Assembly: GCF_040807025.1 (NCBI RefSeq)
Contig: NC_090942.1
Location: 200,192,247-200,256,246 of the forward strand
Reading direction: 5' to 3'
Length of the DNA stretch: 64,000 bases
From: Struthio camelus
Lineage: Eukaryota; Chordata; Aves; Struthioniformes; Struthionidae
Shown here: piece after piece, positions 14,801-27,215 of the stretch
How positions within the stretch are numbered: position 1 is the stretch's first letter
How the letters are laid out: every line of letters begins with the position of its first letter
Translations under genes and position numbers: made by a program
Notes under the pieces: model-generated
The model's database searches: none
What the model was told of the DNA's origin: nothing
Seen by the model: the letters and a program-made list of their open reading frames with translations, nothing else

Positions 14801-17800
14801 TCTTCTTTCTCTGAAATCCCCCCACTGAAAGGGAGATGGCAGTTTAAGACAGCACTCTGGAGACTGTCAACAGTTTTTAGACTTATGCTCAGCACTGAGA
14901 ACAAGGACCTAGAAATACCTATGCGAGCATTTAGAATCAACAGCATGGAAAAAATAAAAATAAAAAACAAGTGCTGCAGCACCCACGTCGCAAGGCTGCT
15001 CCCACTGTTCCCTTACAGAGTCGGAGAAAGAGCTGCTCTGAACAGGGTGATTCAGAGCAAGAGACTTTATTCAGTCATCTGTATCTTTCCAGAGAGACCT
15101 CTCATTTTTCTTGCCATCCGTTATTTGAAAAGATGAGTGTCTGAATGACGTATCTCTTACATTTCATTTTCTAAAAGCAAAGTGTATGTATCAAGTTTTG
15201 TAACCTCCTGCAGAGGTTGGGAATTTTTTTGCATCTAGATTATGTAATCCAGTTCATGGGGAATTGTTACTAACAGACAGCTTCAGGGATGGAAATGTCT
15301 TTTCTCTGGATTAGACTAACTTTATTGCTCCTGCTCCTATTCACACCAGTGCTGATGAGTGGAAAGTTTGTTTTTCAGCTGGTAAATCAATCTACTTCTA
15401 GCTGTCTAGAAACAGGACTCCACTGTAAATTAATTGTTGATCAGTGATGAACAACAGGCACCATCAGAAGGTGTTTCATTCACTGAGGTAGCAGACTGTG
15501 TGCTTTTAAGCTGCATATACACTCCCCGTTAGAGTGGCACTCAAAATCTTGAATTATTCATCTAAGGAATCTGCAACTGAAGAATCTGTATTTTAGGGAC
15601 TCTCCCGAAGCAGTTTGTGAGGTTTGACTAATTCTACTAATTTGTCATTTATAATTGATAACAACAAGAGTGATGAAATGCAACTTTAAGGACACCAGAA
15701 CCATGCAGCTCACTATGACACACTCGCTATCCCTTGTGTTCTTGAAATTACTGAGCCTTGTTGTTGCTTGCAGTACCTACCTTGTGTATCAGGAGTGACA
15801 TATCAGTTAGAGGAACCACACAGCGCATGCTTGCGCTTGGTGATCTTCTTCAGGGCTTCGGGGCTGAAAATGGAGCTACTAAGATGAGAATTCAGACTTT
15901 GACTCATATTCTATGAATAATTCAAAAGTTATTGTTTTGCTTCTTGCAGTTTGGTTAATTTGCACCCAGCTGATTAAAAATTACTCTTTGCAAAAACAAA
16001 TCACTTTAATAACTTAATGTCAGACCACAAAATAGAGTGAGTAATAAACCACCTAATTCTTTAGTCAGCTGAAGAAGAAAAAAAAATCACAACAAAACAA
16101 AAAATGCCACACAATATTTCAATGTTATGTTACATCTATGCTGCTGTTTGCTGAGGCTGGTTTACCTGGACGCTCTAAAGCTACAGTTCCAACCTTAGTT
16201 AAACAAGTTTTACTTCTCAGGAGAAGGCAAATGCCATTCTCCTGACCTCTGCTTCTTGAAAAAACAGTGAGTGCTCCACAACCACCCTACAGACATCACT
16301 GCCATGAGATATGCTGAATTAGGGGGTCTCCAAAACACTTCCTGCCCACTCTCAGGCTACCAGTGTACACTACTCAGTGTTGATAGATTATAGTTGGCTT
16401 GTACTACTGAACTGTCTTTCTAAATTAGCGTTCTGGAGCCCACATTCTGTCGGAGGAGTCAAACTCTTGGCAGCAAAAATGGCCTGTTAACCACTGGATA
16501 TGTCCACTGTATGTCCAGTGCTGTAACAGCTGCTGGAAGTCAGGATTATGTTGACTCTAGGAAGGGCAGCGAAACGAGACAATATAGGCAGCCATTCTAT
16601 TATAAATTATTGAAGTAGGTATATTTTATAGTAGGATCAGACTATTCTCTGGTTTTCCTAAGACCTATTTGCACAAATGTGAAATCCCTGACTCTAAATA
16701 CATCCCTTTCTCCTGTCATATGACCATAGTTGCTTTCTAACCTGGAAGCCCTCGTGAATTTCAGAACTAATAATTTTGCCACTTATTAGCATAATAGTCC
16801 ACATAAATAAACTGTGTGACTATAACGTGAATGCATCCATTTTTCTCACCCTCTAGACCCTCTAGGTATGATGAACTTCCTCACCTACTAGAGCAGCTCG
16901 GTAGTGTACCGTTTTTTCTCAGACCTTGAAAATTCTGATTTGCTTGAGAAAGTATCCTACCATAATTAGCAGCGTACTGACCTACTGTGATGTCTGTTGT
17001 CCCAAAGAAGTTGCCATGCCAAAATTTTGACCCACACTTTTACAATACAGTTGAGGATAAAGCAACAGCTGCATCATGCTGTGTACTTTCCAAAACCAGA
17101 TGATACTGCCATTTAACTAGCGAAACTAAGAGTCTCAAAAGTATAAAAATAGCTGAAATGTTTATACTGTTCACCTTGACAATCTTTGCATAAGATCACA
17201 AATAACGCACAATGTGAAAAGTGGAATTCCTGTGTATTATTTCTCCTTTTCCTCTTCATGAACATTTATTATTACCCTTCCAGTCTTCATATGCACATTT
17301 GCATGGATTTGTTGTAACAGACGTGCATGTGTACCATTAAATTATCAGCTGTAACACTGAAACGTGTGTTCCAGAGTGTCTGCCTGAAAATGGTCTCACA
17401 TCCTTTCAACATGTATACGAAGGAGGTGACAAGAATAGCGCCAGATGGCAATGGGAATGGAAATGATATGACGTACATATGTGATGCAATTTTCTTTTTT
17501 TTTTTTCTTGTGAATAAAAGCATCTTGTGAAAAGAGGAATTAGTGTAGTATTTATAACAGTCCTTCATAAACATCCCCAAATTCCAAGCAGAAGACAAAA
17601 GGCATGAATCATATCACAGCAGGCACTATAGCCGGGGAAGTGGCCTTTATGAAGATTGCTTCCGTAATTTGGGCTCCAGAATGAAAGAGAGCTGCTCTTA
17701 GAAGATCTGTAGGAAGTTGATAATGGCTTATTTAATTGTAGTATCACCAATAAAAATCTGGGTTTTCATCAAGAACACTTCCTTAGCTAAAAATGTCATG

Positions 17801-20800
17801 ATTCTTCAAGCTGTAGTTTGATCCTGGTAATTTCATCTCTAAACCATATAAAGCCAAATAAGCAGATTGGAACACTATAGTTTCCTTTGAAAGGAAACTT
17901 TTAGACTGTGGCTGCAATCTATACCGTGCAAGAAGATAAAATCAACAGTAAGTGATTTAGTAGACAGAAGGAAACAATTACTTGTAAATCTGATATTGCA
18001 AAGAATGGATAATCATCTTTATCAATAAAAGAGGGAGTGAGACTATACTCTTCTATATGGCCTGACAGCTGAAAACCTCCCATCAATTGACAAGAATTAA
18101 GGGTGATTCTCCTCTTACTTCATTTTCCATTGGTTTTGGTGACAGTTTTATGCGCTTAACCTAGAGCGAGATTTGGCTCCATTCATCTTGCATTATATCC
18201 TTTGCATCAGAATATCACCATGTTCATGCTATCAGTGGGGAAATCCTGAAATAGAAAAGACTTCAGCAAGGCTCTAAGTCAAGCGATCAAAAGCAACTTC
18301 TGATATTTAACGTAAGACCCTCTAAAATCCCAGCACTGATTTGACACCACCTGACAAATCAAAGGGATCTACCGATGCTGTCTACTTTCTGATGTATCTG
18401 TTTTCAGGTATTCACACTAGAAAATAGCCTACGTACTTTCTCCATGATTAAACGGTAAAACTGTGGCAAAGATGAGGGTAGATCTTAGGGAAGTATAGTG
18501 ATGCCAGTTCTGATTTGTAACTAGGTTTATCCTTCTGAAAGCATATAGAAATTCTAGCTTTATAAACTCAACACACTAGGTCACTCTCTTTGGGAACCAA
18601 TGGTTAGGGGCATTGGTGAGCTGGAGGCACTGCTGCACCCAGACAGCTGCTGAATATGTTCCCCGGTACACCTACAAAAGAAGAGCACAGGCCAATGGCT
18701 CCTATAAGCTACAGGTACCTGGAGACAACAGGCAGAGACAGCCAATTAACACCTGACGACAAGATGCTAATGTTACCATAATATCGTTGGCTTTGTGTCC
18801 TGCTCTGTCCTGCTCTCTACGGCTTAGCTTGGAGTTTTCAGCCCTTATCTTTGCTTTGCCCATCCCCAGCACAGAGCCTGCAGCTGGGGGCCCACAGCAG
18901 GCATAGAGGACACAACAGATGCGCGGACCAGGTGAGATGAAACCTCCTTCAGCAGGAGGGCTCCTCCTGCACACGCAAACATTTGGGCTCAGCTCACCTC
19001 AGCCTGTTCAGGGGTTCGCATCGCTGAGCTGCTCCACAGCTGGGCTTCATACTTCCTGGCATTTACCACAGCACAAGGACTGAAGGCAGGGTGGAGAGTC
19101 AGGCAGAGTCATGCAAGGAAGCCCGCACAATACCACTGCCTCCACGGTTACGCATCAGGAAAGCAACAAGGAATGGATGCAATGAGATGCTAATGGGAAT
19201 ATATCACCGAGAGGACAGGCCTCCAGATGGCTAGGACTGCAGTCAGCGCCATGGCAAGATAAGGCTGGAGAATTCCTTTGCAGTCTCCCATTGAACTGAA
19301 GAACTGCTAATGATAGCTGACAACAGCTTTAAGGAGAAGAATGGATAAAAGCAGCACTTCTTCAAGCGAAACTTCAAAGCATGAACAGGCCAAAAATTCT
19401 GAGAGCTGTCTACTTGTGACAAATATCAGGCTGCCTGCAGATTATTCCAGACAATAATAATAGCTTTAAGGGGATAGGCAAGATCGAGCGTTGTGATAGC
19501 CACAAAATCAAATACTGCCAGCTACCACCATCAGTCACACATAAGGTATGGCTGAAACGATAACCAGTGCTCCCTAATAACAATTTTACAGGCTGTGTGA
19601 GATTGCACGGCATTCAGGAAAGTCGATCAGCAAGAAAAGCAGGGTGGGAGGGAGGAAGACTTATTACACAGAAATTTACAATGTAGTCATCGCCAAAAGC
19701 CATGCATTCCCATTGCTTTTATGCAAATTTGTGGAGCAAATTTGATCATATTTGACATTTTACACATTTTCATCAATGGCGAAAAATTCTATAGCCGGTA
19801 TTTTGGACAACAAGAAATTCAAAGTCAAATTAGAAAACAAACACCATCTCCTCTCAGTTTTGCTAGCTGAAGGAATTGTCAGTGTTCAGAGAAAAATGGC
19901 TTTTGGGGGAATAATTATTACCTTGATTCTGAATTTGTTTTCTATCTGGTGGGATTCAGTAACTGAGAAAGGTCTGCTCTGATAATGCCAGCAGTGTCAC
20001 AACAATCTGAGGATGACAGCTTATTTTCTCCTGACTGCTTAAAGTGCAGATGAATGTCTAACTGATACTGTCTCATAAGAGCCAGTGATGAGTAAACTGA
20101 AGCCTTTAATAAGACAATGCTCTAGCTGTATAAATTAGATGTATTCCTGAGGGACATCAAAGCATCCATTACTTTTCAGCTTTTGAAATAGCTGCAGTCT
20201 TTTTCTACCTGCAACCTCATCATCCTGCTGAAAGCTTATATTTCTATAGCACATCTATTATTGAAGAGGACTGCATAATATATCATAAACAAGCAAAGAG
20301 TTACTTACTTTGTCTTCCTAAATTCCTTTATCACTACAGAACACACTAATTTATTATAATAGTTGTATCCATGTCCTAATTTGCATCCATTGCATTCCCT
20401 CCATTATGTTCTGTTTGCTGCACAGGTATTATTGTTAACAGCTGTGAAATACTATAAAGTCCTTTTTTGGTATAAAATCAAAAGAACTCCAAATCCCACC
20501 TTGCTCATAGTTTTTTTCCACTGCACGTTCATCTTTGAAGAGAAAGTTAATCCCGTTCTAATATTTTCCCATATGCTGCTCAAAAAATAATGTTATCATT
20601 CAACAGTCAGGTGATTTTTCATCATTTGGTGAAGTAAAAGCTGCTCAGTGAGAAAAAGCTCAAGGCTTGTCAGCAGAATGGGCAAAACTCAGTTGCCCAG
20701 CCAGGGGCCAGAGCTCAGATGAGCGGTATCGTTCCTACCAGAGACACAGCAGATATACGCAAAAGGCGAAAAGCTGCAGTATAAAAATGGGAAGGAGATG

Positions 20801-21660
20801 AAGGAAAAGAAGGAAAACCAGGAGGTGGATGTGGTTTTTTACTGTTGCTGCCTGGAGATGACATGGGATTGCTGGACCACAGCTGCTGCAGCGGCAGCTG
20901 TAAGCCCTTCTGAGTACCCACTGCTTGCTGTCCCTAAGGCTCTGGCACCACCTAAGTGGGCAGCGGGATGTGGCTGCTCTGCACCCCAGCAGGCCGCTGT
21001 CTTGGGCTGATGCCCACATTGCTGGTGCCTGCAGTGCCAGCTGCTGCCGTAGCAGAGCGTAGCAGAGTCCAGTTCCCCCGACCTTGGATTTAGTCCCCTG
21101 GATTTAGACATATCGAGATAAGTGGGGGCTGCAGCATGAGAGGCTTTAATACTGCAGACAAGTGGAGGAGAGATCCCACTCTGGTGTCTGCCCTGGAAGA
21201 GTGCTAGCAGCCATCTGGAGCCACAGCAGGTGAGGCTGAGTGCTGTGTTCCTGCAAATACATAGGGTGACTGGGAATTTCAGCAAGCTTTTTTTTTTTTT
21301 TTGCTTTACAGTTCTTATATCTATTTTAAGAGAGGAAAGGAAAAAGTGGACATCAACAGCAAGTGACTTTATCTTGCCTTCCTAAACTGTCAATAAACAG
21401 CACATATGAGCTTGTGGCTTCCTGGTCTCAATTACAAATATGAAGTTGTACTCCAATATTAGACAAGATATGCTTTACAGCATTTTTTTCTGAAAAAAAA
21501 AATCTTCATATTATATTCAGGTAAATGATAGTTTACAGCTGGTGTTTTTCAGTATGTAAATCTTTAATTCCCCCCAAAAAGGGGAAATATTTCAAATTCG
21601 AATTCAAATCAGAATTATTCTATGCACTTGTGATAAGTCTTAATCAAAAGACACCATCTT
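11831..21660. other. Noncoding stretch, no supported gene
   Basis: No exon chain, tRNA or recognisable domain was found on either strand. Open frames such as those near 12226-12691, 14738-15136 and 20715-21285 are short and low in similarity to anything I know. A small GC-rich, CpG-containing patch lies at about 12925-13020. A long T run precedes position 21302. Confidence 0.55.
17879..17899. repeat. Near-perfect 21-bp palindrome
   Basis: AGTTTCCTTT is followed by a single G and then AAAGGAAACT, its exact reverse complement. The arms of ten bases with a one-base centre form a symmetric site in an AT-rich noncoding background. It could be a dimeric protein-binding site or chance. Confidence 0.6.
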
Positions 21661-21960
21661 GCGAAGAGAAGAGAAGGGAAGAGGAAGAAGGAAGGGAAGG
21701 AAGGGAAGGGAAGGGAAGGGAAGGGAAGAGAAGAGAAGAGAAGAGAAGAGAAGAGAAGAGAAGAGAAGAGAAGAGAAGAGAAGAGAAGAGAAGAGAAGAG
21801 AAGAGAAGAGAAGAGAAGAGAAGAGAAAAGAGAAGAGAAGAGAAGAGAAGAGAAGAGAAGAGAAGAGAAGAGAAGAGAAGAGAAGAGAAGAGAAGAGAAG
21901 AGAAGAGAAGAGAAGAGAAGAGAAGAGAAGAGAAGAGAAGAGAAGAGAAGAGAAGAGAGA
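21661..21960. repeat. (AAGAG)n simple repeat, long purine tract
   Basis: About 300 bp of almost pure purine. The left 60 bases are variant units (GAAGG and GGGAA types), then a nearly uninterrupted pentamer AGAAG array runs from about 21726 to 21957, with one phase slip around 21825 where an extra A shifts the register. Because the five-base unit contains no stop in any frame, long apparent reading frames run through it on both strands; they are artefacts, not genes. Purine-pyrimidine mirror symmetry makes triplex formation and length polymorphism likely (inference). Confidence 0.97.
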
Positions 21961-24900
21961 AGGAAAGCATAATTTCCTCCCTGTTTTTCTCTTTGAGCAT
22001 AATCTGGTAGCTGGTGCTGCATCTCCTCCCAGCTGCTACCATATCTGTTAGGGACTTGAGAAAGAGGGAAAAGTTGTTCATCCTTTAGAAAAGAGATGCG
22101 GAAGTGATACTGCACAAACTTCATTTTCAAGATACCTCCTTGCTTGTCCCAATCCATGTACATCTTTCCTGGGATTTTCTTTATTCATACATTCATTTAT
22201 TTTCCTGCAGTATCTCCTACTTGAATTCAGCTTGCAACTCTCCTGCCATCATATGGCATCATAACAGAGCAGCAAGTGAACACTGCCATCCCTGCTGCTG
22301 TTATGCCCCAATGTATTCTGTGGCTGTGGGACACACTGAGCTACACAAATAAACAGGATCAGTCCTTGATGTGTCACTGAGCAAAGATGCCCAGAGGGCA
22401 GGTCTCCCTGGAGCTGTGTTTGTTTGCCGGACTACACCTGTCTTCACTGGACTAGCCCCTGAGGATGGCAAGCGATGACACTAGGGCTGTGCCATCCCTC
22501 ATTTTTTTCCAAGGAAGAAACTTTTCATCATGGCTAAAGCCCACAGCAGCCTTTCAGATGAACATGAATCAACAAAATGCAAGTGGACTTAGCTTTGTGT
22601 CCCCTGGTATACTGTACCAGATTATCCCCAACACTAAATTATAGTGTATAGCTTGAAAGAAATGAAAGCAGAGGAACATCTACCTTGAAGACTTCCTTTT
22701 CACTTTCCTCTAGTTGTCTTCAGCGTTCTGACCCTCCCAACTTCCACTTAAACGCACTGTTTCTTTCAAAAAATCTGACCACCGAAATGAATGTAAACAA
22801 ACAAGACTTTCTGGAAAATGTGCTTCAGATTTCTTCATGGTAGACAGTGTCGTTCTTTTCATTAATTTTAAACGTTTACTATACATTTCTACCAACTACT
22901 GCGTGATTTCACACAGTCATATTGACTACGTGATTCTGAAGTTGGGCTGAAGTTTCTACTAGCTTAGAAATAAAACCCACTCTTGAAATGCTGAAAATAA
23001 TATTCTTCTCTTTCATTGAATGTTCTCTGGACCCTGTAAGCACACCCATTTCTTCAGTTGCTGCTCTTGCTGTAAAGGCAATTAGTGTAATGGCTTTGTA
23101 AAAGTCTGAGGTGATTTCACTAAAATATATAAAATATGTCATGTTGAAGTCAACATGAATGAACTGTGAAATTGTATTAGGCTTAGGCTGGAGATTTTCA
23201 CTAGGATGGAAAAAGAAACTAGTCTTTTATCAGTAATTTCAGGATCCTTAGTTATTAAGAAAGAAAAAAAAAAGAAAAAAACATATTCTGTTCCTCTCAA
23301 TTAAAGGAGGCTTGAGGCTATATTCATTTGAGCAGCTCTTCAAAGACAGGTAAATAATACCAATCTTACTAAGAATGAAGAATCAAATTTAAAACAAGTT
23401 AGTTAAAATATTGATATTAAACTTCCTTCAGAAAACGCAAAACTGATTCGCTGATTAGAGCTGCAATTAATAGTGTCAGCTTAATGGGCATGCACTGATG
23501 AATGTGATTTATACCTATGAGGCTCAGATGCCCTACCTTCCTTCTGGTGCATATACCTTCCTGCTCTGGAAAAACTATTGTTTGTCCACTGTCTCTTCTG
23601 GCTAGTCTTTGTGTCCCAATGAGTTTTGGAAGCCTGCAACATGGCAATGACATATTCTTGTCCTCACAATAAATACAAGTATTTCAAGATTTCAGGTTGG
23701 ACCTTTATTATAAACATGGGTAAAGCCAAGTGTGTACTGCTTTCTCCCCAGAGCCCTTCTGGGCCCTAATCCCAGGTACAGGCCAAGCACAGGTGGAAGT
23801 CCATCTCACCTCATCTCAGCCATCTTAAAGTGAGATATCTAGTCCAGGCCACATGCCTAGGTAACAACATGGGAAGAAGAGAGATCAGAAGCTGCAGAAA
23901 ACACTTCAGGCCAACTTAAATCACCTTTCACCTCTCTTTTCGTACATACTTTGGCAAGGAGTCAACAAATGACATATAGCATATTATTTGTGCTCTGTTC
24001 AGTAGGACCTGCACAAATGAGTGGGACAAACGACATCTCAGAGCAATCATGTCAGGACTCCTGCGAACTTGAGTTGAATTTGTTCATTCATAGCAGTAAG
24101 GAGTATCTTCCAGACAGGACTTCAGTGTAACAGCTACTGAAGGTAGGGCTTAATGAGCAGTTTGAGTACCTCTGACAGCAAGCTCATTGCTTGTTGTTGC
24201 TCCCGCACTATGGAAAAAAGTTGATATTTAACTGAACTAAATCCCTACTTCAGTTTTTTATGTGGTCAGAAAAACAGCCGTACAAGCAGAAGTGATGGCC
24301 AGGGCAAATGGCCAAAGGGGGAAAAAAATGAGGATCTGCTCAGCAGGTCCCCAAAAAGCTGTGGATCAAATTATCATATGAAAGCCTGGAGAGCAGTAGA
24401 GGTGCTTCTCAGTGTGCAATGTATGTAGTGCTTGTGATCCCTCAGGAGCCATGGGGCAGGAATCATTACGGGAACAGCTCATTGCTGTAGGCTGAATCCC
24501 CTGCCCTATGTGTCCTTGAGAGGTAGGAGAGCAGGAGACCGCTGTGCTGGAAACCTGCACACAAGCCAAGGTGTTTGTTCAGCTCCATGTCTTCAAAGTC
24601 ATTAGTCCCCGAGTTATGGACTGCCAGATCATGTTGCAGGACAAATGTGATCTGGATTAGCTGTAGGTGTTATAAACGCACTTAAGTCAAACTAACTCAA
24701 AATAGAGTTTCTCCTAGATTCAAGTTTTCATACTGGCTTTACGCAGCTAAGAAAGATAGCCTGTGGCTGATCAGGCATAAAATTTGAGCGGTTTGGTCAG
24801 ACAGAATCTGATCCGCCATAAATCTTAGCAGCATTAAGTAGTATTAGTGGTTTGGATCCTGAGGAGGAATTCTAAAATTGGATTTCCTGTTTTATTAATA

Positions 24901-27040
24901 CAAGGCCTAAGGACAATAATAGCCCAAGTCATAAATATTATTAGTGATCAGAGATCAAAAAGAAATAGCTGAGTGTGGAGAGGAGATATCATAAATTAAG
25001 ATTATTGATTCTCATAAATCAATTAAGATCTTACAAATAATGATATTCCTTGTTGATAGCTTTTGAACAGGCCAAAAGGTCAGGCCAAAGAAACATAATA
25101 CCTTGTCAATCTCATATTAGCAGGTTGCACTTCAGTTGTACATGTGTGGCACAGACTGATATTTACCAGGCACATAAAGCTCTCCTGGAATCGAAGCAGA
25201 GCGCTGGGCACGCGAGACAAGCAGGGCCAGGCACAGGAATGGTAAGTCTTCGGGAATTCTTATACAATCTTTTAAAGACTAAACAAAAACCACAGTCAGG
25301 AAAAACACAATAGAAAAGACAAACTTCAAGCTGTGCTTTTTCTGAATGCATGTGTCTCCATTTATCTCTTAAAGCATATTCAGGTTTTTATAAACCAACA
25401 GTACAGTGTCTAGTGATATTACAGTGCAATTCTCAAAAAATCTTAAACCAGAGAGCAGAAAGAAAACAGGATATTTGAAGTACTCACTATCTCACGTTTA
25501 CGTTTTCTGAGATGAACATTATTTATACTCAGACACAGCATCTGAGGCTGTAAAGTGATTTCACGATTCTCTTTGAATTACTAAAGACATATTTAAAAAT
25601 AATGAAAACATTCAGTCATCAAAATAGGAACATTTCCCGTGCTGTCTATGTAAATAAAATCGGTCCTGAAGAACGCATATGAGTTTGGGCTCAAAATTTT
25701 ATTCTGACGAAGCAGTTTTTCTCAACATATTATTAAAAGAGTTTATTTGATTTAAAAAGAAAAGGTATGAAAACCCATTTCAGTATTAAGACCAAATTAC
25801 CAATATTGAAACATTGCTGTGCGTGCAGAGAGAACAGGATAGCTAGAAACTAGTGGGAAACAAAAGTGAAGCTAAGGACACCTGCCTTTTTCACAGAGGG
25901 GCCCCGGGGGAACTGCCAGATCTACCGGTGACAGCTTGTCTTTTTGGCTTCCAGCTCCTTTTCATATTTCCAGACTTTAATCACCTGACACATCCATGAT
26001 TATGGTTTGTTACAGACGTCGGAAAACAATTATGAAAGGTGTTCTGGCTACTTCTGTAAGGTGTCGGTGTCGGGGAATTAGACTTGGGAAAAACAAAAGC
26101 TATTCCCAGGCCTCAGGCACACCGAGGAGACGGGAGCACCAGAGGTCCTCAGCCAAAAGAGAAGTGGTCAGAGAAGGAAGGATCTAGGTAGCTGGGCAGA
26201 AGATGTATCGAGGGAGGGACCTGGGTGGCAGGAGCAGCAAGGAAGAAAATCACCACTTCAGAGTCAACAAGAATGAGAAAGGAAGACAGAAAGAACAGTC
26301 AAAGGGAAGGAGACAGACAAAGAATAAAGAGCTGAAGGAGTCAGACAATAGTTTTTCTGTTTGTTTTTCAAGATGGTCAAATTAATTTTGCAGTTGACCC
26401 CCTAAAGCTTTACTAGCATTATTTTTTCACTTAAGTACTTTAAGTGGCCACAGGCGTGAGGTAAAACACAGGCAAGGGGAAATAGGCAGCATAATTATGA
26501 ATAGGAGGTTCAATGTGTGTAAGACACACTGTCACTATCAAGTCTGTTTTGTAAAAGCTGGTAACTAGCTTTCAGTTTCTCCACTCCAAACTTCGTCCTG
26601 AAAAAAGACAGAAGGTGAAACTTGCGCCCCACAGTGAGGCCAAACTAATGCTTAGGAATAATTTTACTAAAGGCAAGTTCCGACCAAGTTCAGAAAATCA
26701 CTTGCAAAGCTATCTGGAAAATACTTCAACTTTCTCATAAAAACACCAAATACACTGAGGCCTGTGGAAAGAACTAAAAGTTTCTCTAGTGTTTTCTACA
26801 ATGTCATTCAACTTCTTGCCACTCTTCTGAAAAAAAAATTTCTAGATGACATTCAAAAAATACAGACTCCTATTGTAACAAATCCCCAAAACAAATTTAA
26901 CAATGCCAAGTTTAAATGTAAGACCTAGTATATAATGGAAAATGTCCCATTCATTTCCTATCCCAAATTAAAAGCTACATCCTATAAGATGTTTTCAGAT
27001 CCATGCAAAATGATAACCGTCTTCAATAGTGCCTAAAATC
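21961..27040. other. Noncoding stretch, no supported gene
   Basis: AT-rich sequence with scattered A-runs (for example around 23262-23281) and short chance open frames. No exon-like series with compatible splice phases was found. Confidence 0.55.
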
Positions 27041-27044
27041 ACAT

Positions 27045-27215
27045 TTGTTTCATAAAATCCCTCAACTGCAAGGTGCTGGAGGCTTGGAGAGTATACTGGT
27101 CTAAGCTTGTCCTATTTTTTAATTCTTTCATAGATGCCTGCTGTTGGCCTCCGACAAAGACAGGAAACAAGACTCTGTAGCCCTTTATGGTAGTTTCTGC
27201 TAGCAAGTTTATAAC
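27045..27215 (+). mobile_element. Possible CR1-like 3' end fragment
   Basis: Around 27135-27180 the phrase 'gcctgctgttggcctccgac' followed by 'aaagacaggaaac' resembles the 3' region of old amniote CR1 copies, where a 'tgctgttggccactgtcggagacaggatact' type wording is usual. The fragment is short and diverged. Boundaries are approximate and the family call is tentative. Confidence 0.4.

Noticed and set aside
21525-22163. Long open frames of alternating Arg/Glu/Lys or Leu/Phe/Ser on both strands
   Set aside because: They are translations of the (AAGAG)n repeat, whose unit has no stop in any frame.
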